Of a DNA stretch of 7,656 nt, positions 1 through 5,730 are shown in pieces. The position numbers and the translations under genes are program-made. The DNA is taken from contig JAKAPY010000069.1 of assembly GCA_021811925.1 (NCBI GenBank), forward strand, positions 716-8,371. Reading direction: 5' to 3'. Origin of the DNA: Thermoplasmata archaeon. GTDB lineage: Archaea > Thermoplasmatota > Thermoplasmata > Sysuiplasmatales > Sysuiplasmataceae. The notes below the pieces were generated by a model. The model worked only from the letters and a program-made list of their open reading frames with translations, did no database searches and was not told where the DNA came from. Within the stretch, counting starts at the first letter, position 1; each line of letters begins with the position of its first letter.

Positions 1-360
1 TAGCTGAACGAGGACCGCGCCAAGCCTTCCTGCGTCTTGGAGCGGGGAGATGCAGTTCTGCCTGAATGCAGCAAAGTCGGAGGCTATCCCTGCCATGTCC
101 CCCAGCTGCATCTTCGCGTGTGTGATAGTCCCGGGGAGCTTAAGCGAAAACTCAAACATGCCCGCATCCCTGGTCTTGCTTATCCATGCATCCACCGTAC
201 CGCGGGGAGGAAGGGAGTAGAAGGTGCTGTTCACCTCGGTAGTCCTGAAGTAGGTGGCATAGTAGCGCAGCCAGTCCGAATGGCGCTGAGCTAGCTCACG
301 TGGATAGAACCGGTCTACCCAGTCGGTATAGGACCAGCCGCTGCAGCCGGTCAGTATCAT
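1..360 (-). CDS. DUF72 (YecE/COG1801) family protein, N-terminal 120 residues, truncated by window edge
   Basis: Reading the minus strand from the ATG at 360 gives an open frame of 120 codons that continues beyond base 1. The start, MILTGCSGWSYTDW followed by RFYP, is the hallmark opening of DUF72 proteins (G-SGW-Y-DW-FYP). Next come LRYYATYFRTTEVNSTFYSLP (about residues 31-51, matching the family's Y-F-EvNsTFY-lP block), then FSLKLPGTITH (about 91-101) and LGAVLVQL at the edge, the expected third strand of the barrel-like fold. Full-length members are about 230-290 residues, so roughly half is present. The family adopts a TIM-barrel-like fold and its biochemical role is not established; I assign none. 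The gene lies downstream of the aldehyde dehydrogenase on the same strand but 303 bases away, so it probably has its own promoter. The opposite-strand frame at 37-294 is a shadow of this gene. Confidence 0.93.
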   Translation of the reverse strand, partial: MILTGCSGWSYTDWVDRFYPRELAQRHSDWLRYYATYFRTTEVNSTFYSLPPRGTVDAWISKTRDAGMFEFSLKLPGTITHAKMQLGDMAGIASDFAAFRQNCISPLQDAGRLGAVLVQL

Positions 361-427
361 TCTTGGTGAGTATTCCTGCTGAAGATAGTTAAGCCTTTAC
401 AGGACTTGGCCGGAAAAGCGCTGAATT

Positions 428-456
428 GCTTATATCGGTGCACGGCAATTACCGAT
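428..456 (-). promoter_or_regulatory. Candidate TATA box plus abutting inverted repeat upstream of the DUF72 gene
   Basis: On the minus strand GATATAAGC (436-428) resembles an archaeal TATA box and would place transcription start near 405, leaving a leader of about 45 bases before the ATG at 360. The inverted repeat ATCGGT-11 nt-ACCGAT (456-434) overlaps its upstream edge, where the BRE and TFB sit, so it could be an operator. A second AT-rich element nearer the gene (TTAACTAT, about 393-386) is an alternative. No regulator is identifiable. Confidence 0.35.
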
Positions 457-537
457 CGTCACCGGCCGGCAGTGACTGATATGTGATGTCATTCAGACGC
501 CGGCGACTACAGTGCATCGTGAATGGGTCCCTCCTTG

Positions 538-581
538 ACCGGGGCGTGCTGTCCTTTGGATGACAGGAGACCAACCCCGGT
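538..581. other. Two-part stem-loop (7 bp outer, 5 bp inner)
   Basis: ACCGGGG (538-544) pairs with CCCCGGT (575-581). Inside it CTGTC (549-553) pairs with GACAG (562-566) around an eight-base loop, with unpaired 545-548 and 567-574. It starts 83 bases past the ALDH stop in the direction of that transcript. It may be a 3'-UTR structure or part of a small RNA; symmetry alone does not show which strand is used. Confidence 0.35.
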
Positions 582-589
582 GCACAACA

Positions 590-654
590 TCCCGGCATGG
601 GTCAGGATCGGGAGTGCGCCAAGCGTTCTGTGAACGACTCTGTTAATGCCGGGA
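590..654. other. Nine-base-pair stem enclosing a small hairpin just after the ALDH stop
   Basis: TCCCGGCAT (590-598) pairs perfectly with ATGCCGGGA (646-654). The 47-base interior contains GAGT/ACTC (612-615 with 637-640) and a perfect hairpin CGTTC-TGT-GAACG (624-636). The stem begins nine bases after the ALDH stop codon on the minus strand, a fitting place for a 3'-end or mRNA-stability structure. Read on the plus strand, the stem CCCGGCAT/ATGCCGGG is followed directly by ACA (654-656), which loosely recalls an archaeal H/ACA guide RNA. No clear K-turn is visible and the spacing is imperfect, so that reading is weak. Confidence 0.4.
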
Positions 655-663
655 CACATCCTG

Positions 664-2235
664 TCAGCTGAACATTGCCTGAGTCTGCTCGCGCATGAAC
701 TGCGTCAGGTAATAGAGCCCGCCGGCTCCCTTGCCAGTCGAACCGCTCATCTTCCATCCGACAAACGGCTGAGCACCCACCATTGCGCCGGTGGTTGCGC
801 CCCCCTGCTTGTTCGAGTAGCTGACACCCGCCTGTATGCTGTTGAAGAACTCCTCCAGTTCCTTCGGGTCTCTGGAGAAAATGCCTGAAGTCAGGCCGTA
901 ATCGACAGAATTGGCAATTTCCAGACCCTCGTCTAGCGTGTCAATCTCGCCGACAACCAGGAAGGGCAGGAAGAGCTCTTCAGTGAAGAGCCTGTTGTCG
1001 AAAGCAACGCCGTCAACCACCGTCGGTTCAACGAAGTTGCCCCTTGCAAAGGCGCCTTCCTTCAGCACCCTGCCTCCGGCAAGTACCTTCCCCGACTCCT
1101 TCGCGTCGAGAACAGCTGTTTCGTATTTCGACACTGCTTCGGAAGTAATCAAGGGCCCGAGGTAAGTGTCCTTCAGTGTCGGGTCTCCGATCCTTATGGT
1201 CTTCGTGAATGCGACAAGCTTCTTCACAAACTCGTTCTTCAGTTTTGAGCTCACAAGCACTCTCGAGGCTGCGCTGCACTTCTGCCCGCCGTACCCGAAT
1301 GCTGCCTTGGCCGTGCCTTCAACCGCCTTGTCAATATCCGCCTTCGCGGTGACAATGACCACATTCTTTCCTCCCAGTTCTGCTATGAATGGCCTGAATG
1401 TCTTCTCCGTGAACCTGCGCATTGAGCTCAACCCCACCTCCCTCGAACCAGTGAATGCAATGCCGGCTACCCCGCCGTTCGTCACAAGCTCGTTTCCGAC
1501 CGTTCCGCCCGGGCCCGTTATGAAATTCAGGACGCCCGCAGGGAGTCCGGCCTCTCTGTAGATTTCATGCAGCATATATGAGAGCGTGGGAGTGGTGCTT
1601 GCCGGCTTGAGTACAGCCGTGTTTCCCGTGATAATCGCGCCAGTGCTCATCCCTGTGGAAATTGCCAGCGGGAAGTTGAATGGAGAAATGATGCCCCACA
1701 CACCATACGGCTTGAGAACGCTCACATTGCTTTCGGCCGCGGATGATGAACCCATCTGCAGCCTGTAACCCTTGTTGATCGTCATCAGTTCGGAATAGTA
1801 CCTCATGAAGTCGATTGCCTCGTCTACATCCGCAACCGATTCGTACCTGTTTTTGCCATTTTCAATCGACATGAGTGCGGCAAGCTCGAACTTCCTCCTC
1901 TCCGCTATTTCCGCGGCCCTCAGCACGACTGCCACCCTCTGCTTGTAATCCTTCCTGCTCCACTTGTCGAACGAGGCCGAGGCCGCCTCGACCGCCAGTG
2001 CTACCTCCTTTTTTGAGCTGTTCTGGAATGCTCCAACAACCACATTCCTGTCGGAAGGAGATATGACATCAAAGGTGCCGGAAGATGTCACACCCTTTCC
2101 GCCTATGAAAAGCGTGTGGGAAGCCCCCAGTCCCTTCCTCACATTCGCGACAGCCTGGTCGTACCTTGAATGGAATTCATTTTCCTTGCCTGCATTCTTC
2201 ATCTTTGAAAAGGTGTTCTCATTTTCAAATGTCAT
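664..2235 (-). CDS. NAD(P)+-dependent aldehyde dehydrogenase, 1-pyrroline-5-carboxylate-dehydrogenase-like
   Basis: A 523-residue cytosolic enzyme of the aldehyde dehydrogenase superfamily. Visible landmarks are SPFNFP (184-189, with oxyanion Asn187), Lys210 in AVLKPA, the Rossmann motif FTGSREVG (261-268), general base Glu286 in ELGGK, nucleophile Cys320 in GQKCSAASR, and Glu420/Phe422 in EELFLP. GQKCSA and the C-terminal block TTGAMVGAQPF...SGSTGKGAGG...YL resemble P5C dehydrogenases (RocA, PutA C-terminal domain), which oxidise glutamate semialdehyde to glutamate in proline catabolism. Length also fits that branch (about 515-545). The true substrate is uncertain: no proline dehydrogenase lies nearby and other archaeal aldehydes are possible. 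Oddities are Leu in place of Gly in the usual EEIFGP and FVGW in place of the common FGGW. The start at 2235 is preferred because the frame upstream overlaps the NFACT gene and AGAAGGATG lies just upstream as a ribosome-binding site. It begins 34 bases after the NFACT stop, so the two are probably co-transcribed. Confidence 0.93.
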   Translation of the reverse strand: MTFENENTFSKMKNAGKENEFHSRYDQAVANVRKGLGASHTLFIGGKGVTSSGTFDVISPSDRNVVVGAFQNSSKKEVALAVEAASASFDKWSRKDYKQRVAVVLRAAEIAERRKFELAALMSIENGKNRYESVADVDEAIDFMRYYSELMTINKGYRLQMGSSSAAESNVSVLKPYGVWGIISPFNFPLAISTGMSTGAIITGNTAVLKPASTTPTLSYMLHEIYREAGLPAGVLNFITGPGGTVGNELVTNGGVAGIAFTGSREVGLSSMRRFTEKTFRPFIAELGGKNVVIVTAKADIDKAVEGTAKAAFGYGGQKCSAASRVLVSSKLKNEFVKKLVAFTKTIRIGDPTLKDTYLGPLITSEAVSKYETAVLDAKESGKVLAGGRVLKEGAFARGNFVEPTVVDGVAFDNRLFTEELFLPFLVVGEIDTLDEGLEIANSVDYGLTSGIFSRDPKELEEFFNSIQAGVSYSNKQGGATTGAMVGAQPFVGWKMSGSTGKGAGGLYYLTQFMREQTQAMFS

Positions 2236-2269
2236 TGTCGCACATCCTTCTGCATTGCCCCTTAATTCA

Positions 2270-4123
2270 TTACAGTTTCTCTTTTTTCCTGTTTTCCGCC
2301 CTTTCGGGTCCGGAATAGGAACTCTTGCCAGGGGGGAGAGCCGAGACAACATCGTCCTTTGTGACGCCCAGCCTGGAAGCAAGCTCTGCGGCGATTGTCT
2401 CCTTCGTCTTGTCTCCCGGGACAAGCCTGTAGTAGAAGTCTGAGTTTGCGGCCAGCGTCCTCACGCGCGCACACTGCAGCCTCTTCTCGCCCGAATAGTC
2501 CACAATACCCAGTCCAAGTTCCAGATTCAGCTTGTTGAAGTAGTTTCTTTTTCCGCGAATAATGAAAGCTCCCCTGGGCAGGAATTCACCTGATTCCGGC
2601 GTCTTGCTCACCTGGTCAGGCATGACCCAGTATGCCGATGCCGCGCCTATCTGGGCATTCCATGCCCTGGAGAAACAGAGCGCAAACGAGCACGCCTCCT
2701 CAAGCGTGCCTTCCAGGCTGCCCTCCGCCCACTTTACAACAACGCTCGGGGCACCATAGACATCTGCATGCGCGTATCTGTCGTGGTCAGACATGTGTTT
2801 TGAAACTAGGCTGTCGTTGCTTCTGGCATCCCTGCCTGCGATCACAAGAGTTCCGTCGCTGCTGACGAACCACCTGTAGCCGTCGAACCAGAACTTCTTG
2901 CCTTTCTTCCTTATCTCGGGCGCCTTTGCCTTCTGCACGCCCTGTCCTTTCCTCGATGAAATCTCCTCGAGTGCCTCCTCTGCCCTCTTTACCTTCCTGT
3001 CCAGTTCCTTGGCCGTGTCGTAGATGGAGGACGCTACCCTGTTTATGTCATCGGAAGGGTTGAACGTTATTTCCACATCTTCAATTTTCAGTGTGCATGT
3101 GCCATCCCTGTTCCTCGTGTATGGTCTGGTAGCCTGATTGCCTGTTTTCATCGAACCAAGCATTGAACGAAAGCCTTCGTAGTCTGCGTATATCGAATCT
3201 GCGAACTCCCGCGTGACAGCCATTTCATGCCTGAACCTGCCTATGGCCTCCTTCTGCTTCTCGACAAGCTTTGCCGTCCTCGCTTCCTCAGGAGCCGTTT
3301 CCTCGACAGGCCTGTTTCTTATAAATTCAAGAACGCACTCGCTCAATGAACCGAATTTCTTCTTCTCAAAGTGATCGAAGACAGTGAACGGCACAGGAGT
3401 GAACTGGACAGCCTTTCCTTCGGCATAGTAGACCACCGGCTCGGGCGCGGAGGCTGCCCCTGAAGTGATTTCGACTATTGCGTTGCGAATTGCCTCCCAA
3501 TCGGCCCGGCTGACTTGCTCCGGTCTAGCCTCATACTTCACTCCGGTCCTTGTGCACACTTCCTCTGCAAGATCCCCCCCAAGGCCGATAACAGTTGCAA
3601 GCGTCCTCACGACGTCTCCCTTTGAATTCATTACGGTCGAAAGGAAATCGTCAAAACCTGCCCTCAGGACGTCAAACCTCAGTGAAGGAAGGCTGTACTG
3701 CGAACCCGGAAAAACCTCATGTCCTTTTCTCTTCTCATATCTGCCGGCCGAGACAACTTTCCCGGATTCAACCAGAATGAAATTGCCTTTGCCCATGAGC
3801 TCTATTGAAGCAATCATCCCTTCGGGCCTGGAGAATTCGAGCGTTATCAGCCTGTCGAACCCGTGTTGCCTTACCTCCTTCACCCTGGAGTTGTCAAGCC
3901 TTCTGCGTACGGTCGAAGCCAAGGGCCCTATCGCCTCTCCCTCGCCCTTTTCGAGCGGATCGCTCAGAAACACAAACAGCTGGTCATAGACAACAAGTTC
4001 CTTCTTTCCACTTTCAGTGCTGAAGCGGACAGAAAACGGATTTCCGCCAAATGCCTTGTCAACGTATCCCCCGACAAGCGCCGACATTTCCCCCCTGAGG
4101 GAGAGCACATCGAGGGAAGTCAT
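2270..4123 (-). CDS. rqcH: NFACT-family ribosome quality-control factor (Rqc2/NEMF/RqcH homologue)
   Basis: A 617-residue homologue of RqcH/Rqc2/NEMF (older name: fibronectin-binding protein homologue). The family binds large ribosomal subunits carrying stalled peptidyl-tRNA and recruits tRNA to add C-terminal tails. Domains in order: NFACT-N about 1-170, with RRRLDNSRV and the conserved Asp-Arg pair at D90-R91 in GFDRLITLEF, the residues needed for tailing in bacterial and yeast homologues; a helix-hairpin-helix-like part about 170-200 (TVIGLGGDLAEEVC); a coiled-coil middle, charged at about 275-310 and 368-400; NFACT-R from about 409 (KKFWFDGYRWFVSSDG, then GRDARSND and HMSDHDRYAHAD); and a C-terminal part with RGKRNYF (523-529). 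Length is normal for archaeal members. The ATG at 4123 fits the family's N terminus (MTSLDVLSLRGEMSALV); the 43-codon upstream extension would run into the tRNA gene and is rejected. The upstream purine-rich GAAGAAGAA is at best a weak ribosome-binding site. The gene is divergent from tRNA-Thr and upstream of the aldehyde dehydrogenase. Confidence 0.95.
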   Translation of the reverse strand: MTSLDVLSLRGEMSALVGGYVDKAFGGNPFSVRFSTESGKKELVVYDQLFVFLSDPLEKGEGEAIGPLASTVRRRLDNSRVKEVRQHGFDRLITLEFSRPEGMIASIELMGKGNFILVESGKVVSAGRYEKRKGHEVFPGSQYSLPSLRFDVLRAGFDDFLSTVMNSKGDVVRTLATVIGLGGDLAEEVCTRTGVKYEARPEQVSRADWEAIRNAIVEITSGAASAPEPVVYYAEGKAVQFTPVPFTVFDHFEKKKFGSLSECVLEFIRNRPVEETAPEEARTAKLVEKQKEAIGRFRHEMAVTREFADSIYADYEGFRSMLGSMKTGNQATRPYTRNRDGTCTLKIEDVEITFNPSDDINRVASSIYDTAKELDRKVKRAEEALEEISSRKGQGVQKAKAPEIRKKGKKFWFDGYRWFVSSDGTLVIAGRDARSNDSLVSKHMSDHDRYAHADVYGAPSVVVKWAEGSLEGTLEEACSFALCFSRAWNAQIGAASAYWVMPDQVSKTPESGEFLPRGAFIIRGKRNYFNKLNLELGLGIVDYSGEKRLQCARVRTLAANSDFYYRLVPGDKTKETIAAELASRLGVTKDDVVSALPPGKSSYSGPERAENRKKEKL

Positions 4124-4150
4124 CGAATTCTTCTTCTTTTCCACACAGAT

Positions 4151-4187
4151 CGCCAAATGATTTGCGTACTGGTATACGATTATTTGC
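4151..4187 (-). promoter_or_regulatory. Candidate promoter region of the NFACT gene
   Basis: On the minus strand GCAAATAATC (4187-4178) is an AT-rich TATA-like element about 55 bases before the start codon, which would give a leader of about 30 bases. A near-palindrome CAAAT-G-ATTTG (4154-4164) and GTATAC (4172-4177) lie between it and the gene and could be operator or initiator sequences. None is distinctive enough to be sure. Confidence 0.25.
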
Positions 4188-4208
4188 CGGGACTCGTGCC
4201 AGAATCTC

Positions 4209-4221
4209 CGAAAATTTAATA
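4209..4221 (+). promoter_or_regulatory. BRE/TATA-like element of the tRNA-Thr gene
   Basis: CCGAAAATTTAATA (about 4208-4221) is an AT-rich box preceded by purines. It is centred about 31 bases before the first base of the mature tRNA, as expected for an archaeal tRNA promoter with a very short 5' leader. It stands out from the GC-rich surroundings. Confidence 0.6.
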
Positions 4222-4268
4222 GGCTTGTTGAAGTTGCCCTTCTTTGCGCCACTGTAGCTTAGTGGTAG

Positions 4269-4288
4269 CGCATAGTGCGCCCCTAAAT
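4269..4288 (+). other. Predicted 20-nt non-canonical tRNA intron in the D stem (between positions 22 and 23)
   Basis: Removing these bases joins G4268 to A4289 and restores the D-stem strand GAGC. The 3' side fits the archaeal bulge-helix-bulge rule: exonic GC (4257-4258) pairs with GC (4290-4291), then a three-base bulge A-T|A (4287-4289) cut after its second base, then a four-pair helix TTAG (4259-4262) with CTAA (4283-4286). The intron itself folds as a hairpin, CGCA/TGCG around TAG (4269-4279), extended by G4268-C4280. The 5' bulge is larger than three bases, so the motif is relaxed. The exact 5' cut is inferred from the mature tRNA. Confidence 0.7.
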
Positions 4289-4303
4289 AGCGACGCCTTG
4301 GTA

Positions 4304-4315
4304 TGGTTCACAAAA
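4304..4315 (+). other. Predicted 12-nt intron at the canonical anticodon-loop site (37/38)
   Basis: The stretch between ACGCC and GGCGT is 19 bases instead of seven. Removing twelve leaves the loop TTGGTAA, standard for threonine GGU. Pairing TTG (4298-4300) with CAA (4311-4313), three-base bulges GTA (4301-4303) and AAA (4314-4316), and a two-pair inner helix TG/CA form a minimal, imperfect bulge-helix-bulge. The boundary may shift by one base (4303-4314 gives the same mature sequence). Twelve bases is close to the shortest archaeal tRNA introns. Confidence 0.75.
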
Positions 4316-4420
4316 AGGCGTAGGTCGAGGGTTCAACTCCCTCCAGTGGCTTCACCGTTCAGTTTCAGATCGCCTGAGAAAACGGGTTTTCCATAGTGGT
4401 GGTAGCCCGTGATGCAATCT

Positions 4421-4430
4421 GATTTAAGAA
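4421..4430 (+). promoter_or_regulatory. Candidate TATA box of the DUF1015 gene
   Basis: GATTTAAGAA resembles an archaeal TATA box. It would start transcription near 4450, leaving a leader of about 58 bases before the ATG at 4509. The preceding stretch holds ACGGG/CCCGT (4382-4386 with 4406-4410), which could belong to tRNA 3'-end formation. The 148-base gap between tRNA and gene shows nothing else recognisable. Confidence 0.35.
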
Positions 4431-4508
4431 CCGGAGGCGCTTAACATCCGTGCCAGACGCTCGACTCGTCAAGCAAACAGCCCCGCAATTCCCGTATGAG
4501 TGATTTGT

Positions 4509-5690
4509 ATGGAAGTCAACGGTTTCAGATTCATTGTTTTCAGGAGAGGATTGGAACACTTCTTTTCCCCGCCGTTTGACACGATATCAAAGCCGGAGGA
4601 AGCGGTACTCAAGTCATATCCCTACAACATAACCCACCTGACACTTCCGCTGAACATCGAGGAGGCAAGGAAGGAATTTGAGGACTGGAAGAACGAGGGC
4701 ATTTTGCAGCGGCTTCCCGATGAAGCAGTTTTTGTCATTGAACAGAGATTCGTGCACGGTGGCCTAATGCTGAGAAGGGTTGGCGTCCTCTGTCTCGTCA
4801 GGGTATTCCCGCTGGCAGGTGACATAAAGCCTCATGAACTCACGTTTCCAGGACCGCGAAAAGGAAGACACAACCTGATGGCGGCCCTTGGCTGTCAGCC
4901 TGAACCGATATTCCTCATAACCCCTGCGAGGGAGCTGTCTCCATCACTGGAAGAGATACTTCGGTCCGGAAAGAAGATGATGGACTTCGAAGAACCCGCA
5001 GGTGTGACAAACACAATTTATGTTGCAGCATCGCAAGATTCCGTCGGGAGGCTTAAGAATGCGCTTGAAGGGGAAAGCGCAATTGTTGCAGACGGACATC
5101 ACAGGCTCGCTGCGGTGAGGGAAATAGCCGGGGAGCATTCAGCGCAGGGTGATCCGAGCTGGAACTACGTTCTCGCCTACGTGACTTCCACGGAGGGCGA
5201 CGCGCTGCTGATCGGCGGTATACACCGGGTGGTGAGGGCGACCCCCGGCAGGGAATTCTCCATCTCGGACATCAGCGAATACTTCGATATTGCAGTCTCT
5301 CCCCCCGGCACTGGCAAGAGAGCAATTGTGGTATACGACGGCAGGATGAGGTACGCCACACCCAACAGGGCCGCTCTTTCGCTTGAGGAGAAAATCGACT
5401 TCAGCATCGCGCCTGATGTGGTCAACAGTTTAATTTTCAGGAAATGCCTCAAAATGACCGAAGCCGAAATTGAGTCTCTGGTCACTTACACTCATGATGC
5501 AGATTTCGCCAGGAGTGCAGTGGATGAGGGCAGCGCTTCTTTTTCCATCCTTCTCCCGGATTGGGACCCGGAGGAGTTTGCAAGGAAGGTATCTGGCGGG
5601 CAGCTACTTCCGCAGAAATCCACATTCTTCTATCCAAAAGTCCCTTCCGGCATAGCTCTCTTTGAGCCTGGAATGGGACAAAGCGGCTGA
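4509..5690 (+). CDS. DUF1015 (COG4198) family protein
   Basis: A 393-residue soluble protein with the family's signatures from end to end: GFRFIVFRRGLEHFFSPPFD near the N terminus (like pFr-lr-----aPPYDvis), PYNITHL (38-44), KPHELTFPGPRKGRHNL (107-123), PEPIFLI (131-137), ADGHHRLAA (194-202), GIHRVVR (237-243) and LLPQKSTFFYPKVPSG (366-381). Length is close to the usual 400-430. The molecular function is not established; the DGHHR motif recalls the ParB/sulfiredoxin-like fold of serine kinases such as SerK, and bacterial members often lie near serine biosynthesis genes, so a role in serine or phosphate metabolism is only a guess. No serA or serC is in the window. A GTG at 4500 would add three residues; ATG 4509 is preferred because the family motif starts right after it and GAGTGAT (4498-4504) could serve as a ribosome-binding site. 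No membrane segment or signal peptide is seen. Confidence 0.92.
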   Translation: MEVNGFRFIVFRRGLEHFFSPPFDTISKPEEAVLKSYPYNITHLTLPLNIEEARKEFEDWKNEGILQRLPDEAVFVIEQRFVHGGLMLRRVGVLCLVRVFPLAGDIKPHELTFPGPRKGRHNLMAALGCQPEPIFLITPARELSPSLEEILRSGKKMMDFEEPAGVTNTIYVAASQDSVGRLKNALEGESAIVADGHHRLAAVREIAGEHSAQGDPSWNYVLAYVTSTEGDALLIGGIHRVVRATPGREFSISDISEYFDIAVSPPGTGKRAIVVYDGRMRYATPNRAALSLEEKIDFSIAPDVVNSLIFRKCLKMTEAEIESLVTYTHDADFARSAVDEGSASFSILLPDWDPEEFARKVSGGQLLPQKSTFFYPKVPSGIALFEPGMGQSG

Positions 5691-5692
5691 TT

Positions 5693-5730
5693 CCAGCCAC
5701 CTGTCTTTTCCAGGGGCAATTCAGGGCTGG
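5693..5730 (+). terminator. Hairpin immediately after the DUF1015 stop codon
   Basis: CCAGCC (5693-5698) pairs with GGCTGG (5725-5730), and CCTG (5700-5703) pairs with CAGG (5711-5714) around a pyrimidine loop containing TTTT. It begins two bases after the stop codon. It may mark or protect the mRNA 3' end; archaeal termination mainly needs T-tracts, so the terminator label is tentative. Confidence 0.35.

Larger units (their letters stand above)
361..663. other. Non-coding gap rich in inverted repeats between the ALDH and DUF72 genes
   Basis: No convincing reading frame was seen on either strand. The gap holds at least four short inverted repeats: ATCGGT/ACCGAT (434-439 with 451-456), GTCAC/GTGAC (458-462 with 472-476), a two-part stem at 538-581 and a nine-pair stem at 590-598 with 646-654. 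It also contains the GC palindromes CCGGCCGG (462-469) and CGCCGGCG (498-505). The half near the DUF72 gene probably holds its promoter. The half near the ALDH stop probably holds that gene's 3' end, or a small structured RNA. Confidence 0.5.
4248..4351 (+). tRNA. tRNA-Thr(GGU) with two predicted introns
   Basis: The 104-base gene becomes a canonical 72-base tRNA if 20 and 12 bases are removed. The acceptor stem GCCACTG/CAGTGGC (4248-4254 with 4344-4350) is perfect. The T arm GAGGG-TTCAACT-CCCTC (4327-4343) is perfect, and the variable loop AGGTC (4322-4326) is normal. The anticodon stem is ACGCC/GGCGT (4293-4297 with 4317-4321); the loop reads TTGGTA plus a final A after splicing, giving anticodon GGU. 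Discriminator T4351 with G1-C72 and C2-G71 agrees with archaeal threonine tRNA identity. The D stem unspliced (GCTT/GCGC) has a U-C mismatch; removing 4269-4288 gives GCTT/GAGC, fully paired with one G-U. CCA is not encoded. T4 at 4387-4390 may end the transcript. It decodes ACC and ACU. Divergent neighbour: the NFACT gene. Confidence 0.9.

Noticed and set aside
37..294. Plus-strand 85-codon frame
   Set aside because: It lies opposite the clearly recognisable DUF72 coding frame and has no family features.
472..500. C/D box sRNA suggested by CTGA and TGTGATG near 476-488
   Set aside because: The boxes are imperfect and no matching C box and final D box with proper guide spacing are present.
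2236..2424. 63-codon N-terminal extension of the aldehyde dehydrogenase frame
   Set aside because: It overlaps the NFACT coding region, is not ALDH-like, and the ATG at 2235 has a ribosome-binding site.
4124..4252. 43-codon N-terminal extension of the NFACT frame
   Set aside because: It runs through the intergenic promoter region into the tRNA gene and does not match the family's N terminus.
4276..4292. Alternative anticodon arm with CCCTAAATA as loop, anticodon AAA
   Set aside because: Only three pairs support it, the loop is nine bases, and an AAA anticodon is not expected in archaea; the ACGCC/GGCGT arm with GGU is far better and agrees with the U73 discriminator.
4500..4508. GTG start for the DUF1015 gene
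   Set aside because: No ribosome-binding site at a suitable distance; ATG 4509 fits the family's N terminus, though the difference is only three residues.
4365..4559. Minus-strand 64-codon frame
   Set aside because: It overlaps the tRNA flank and the DUF1015 start, with no family features or promoter.
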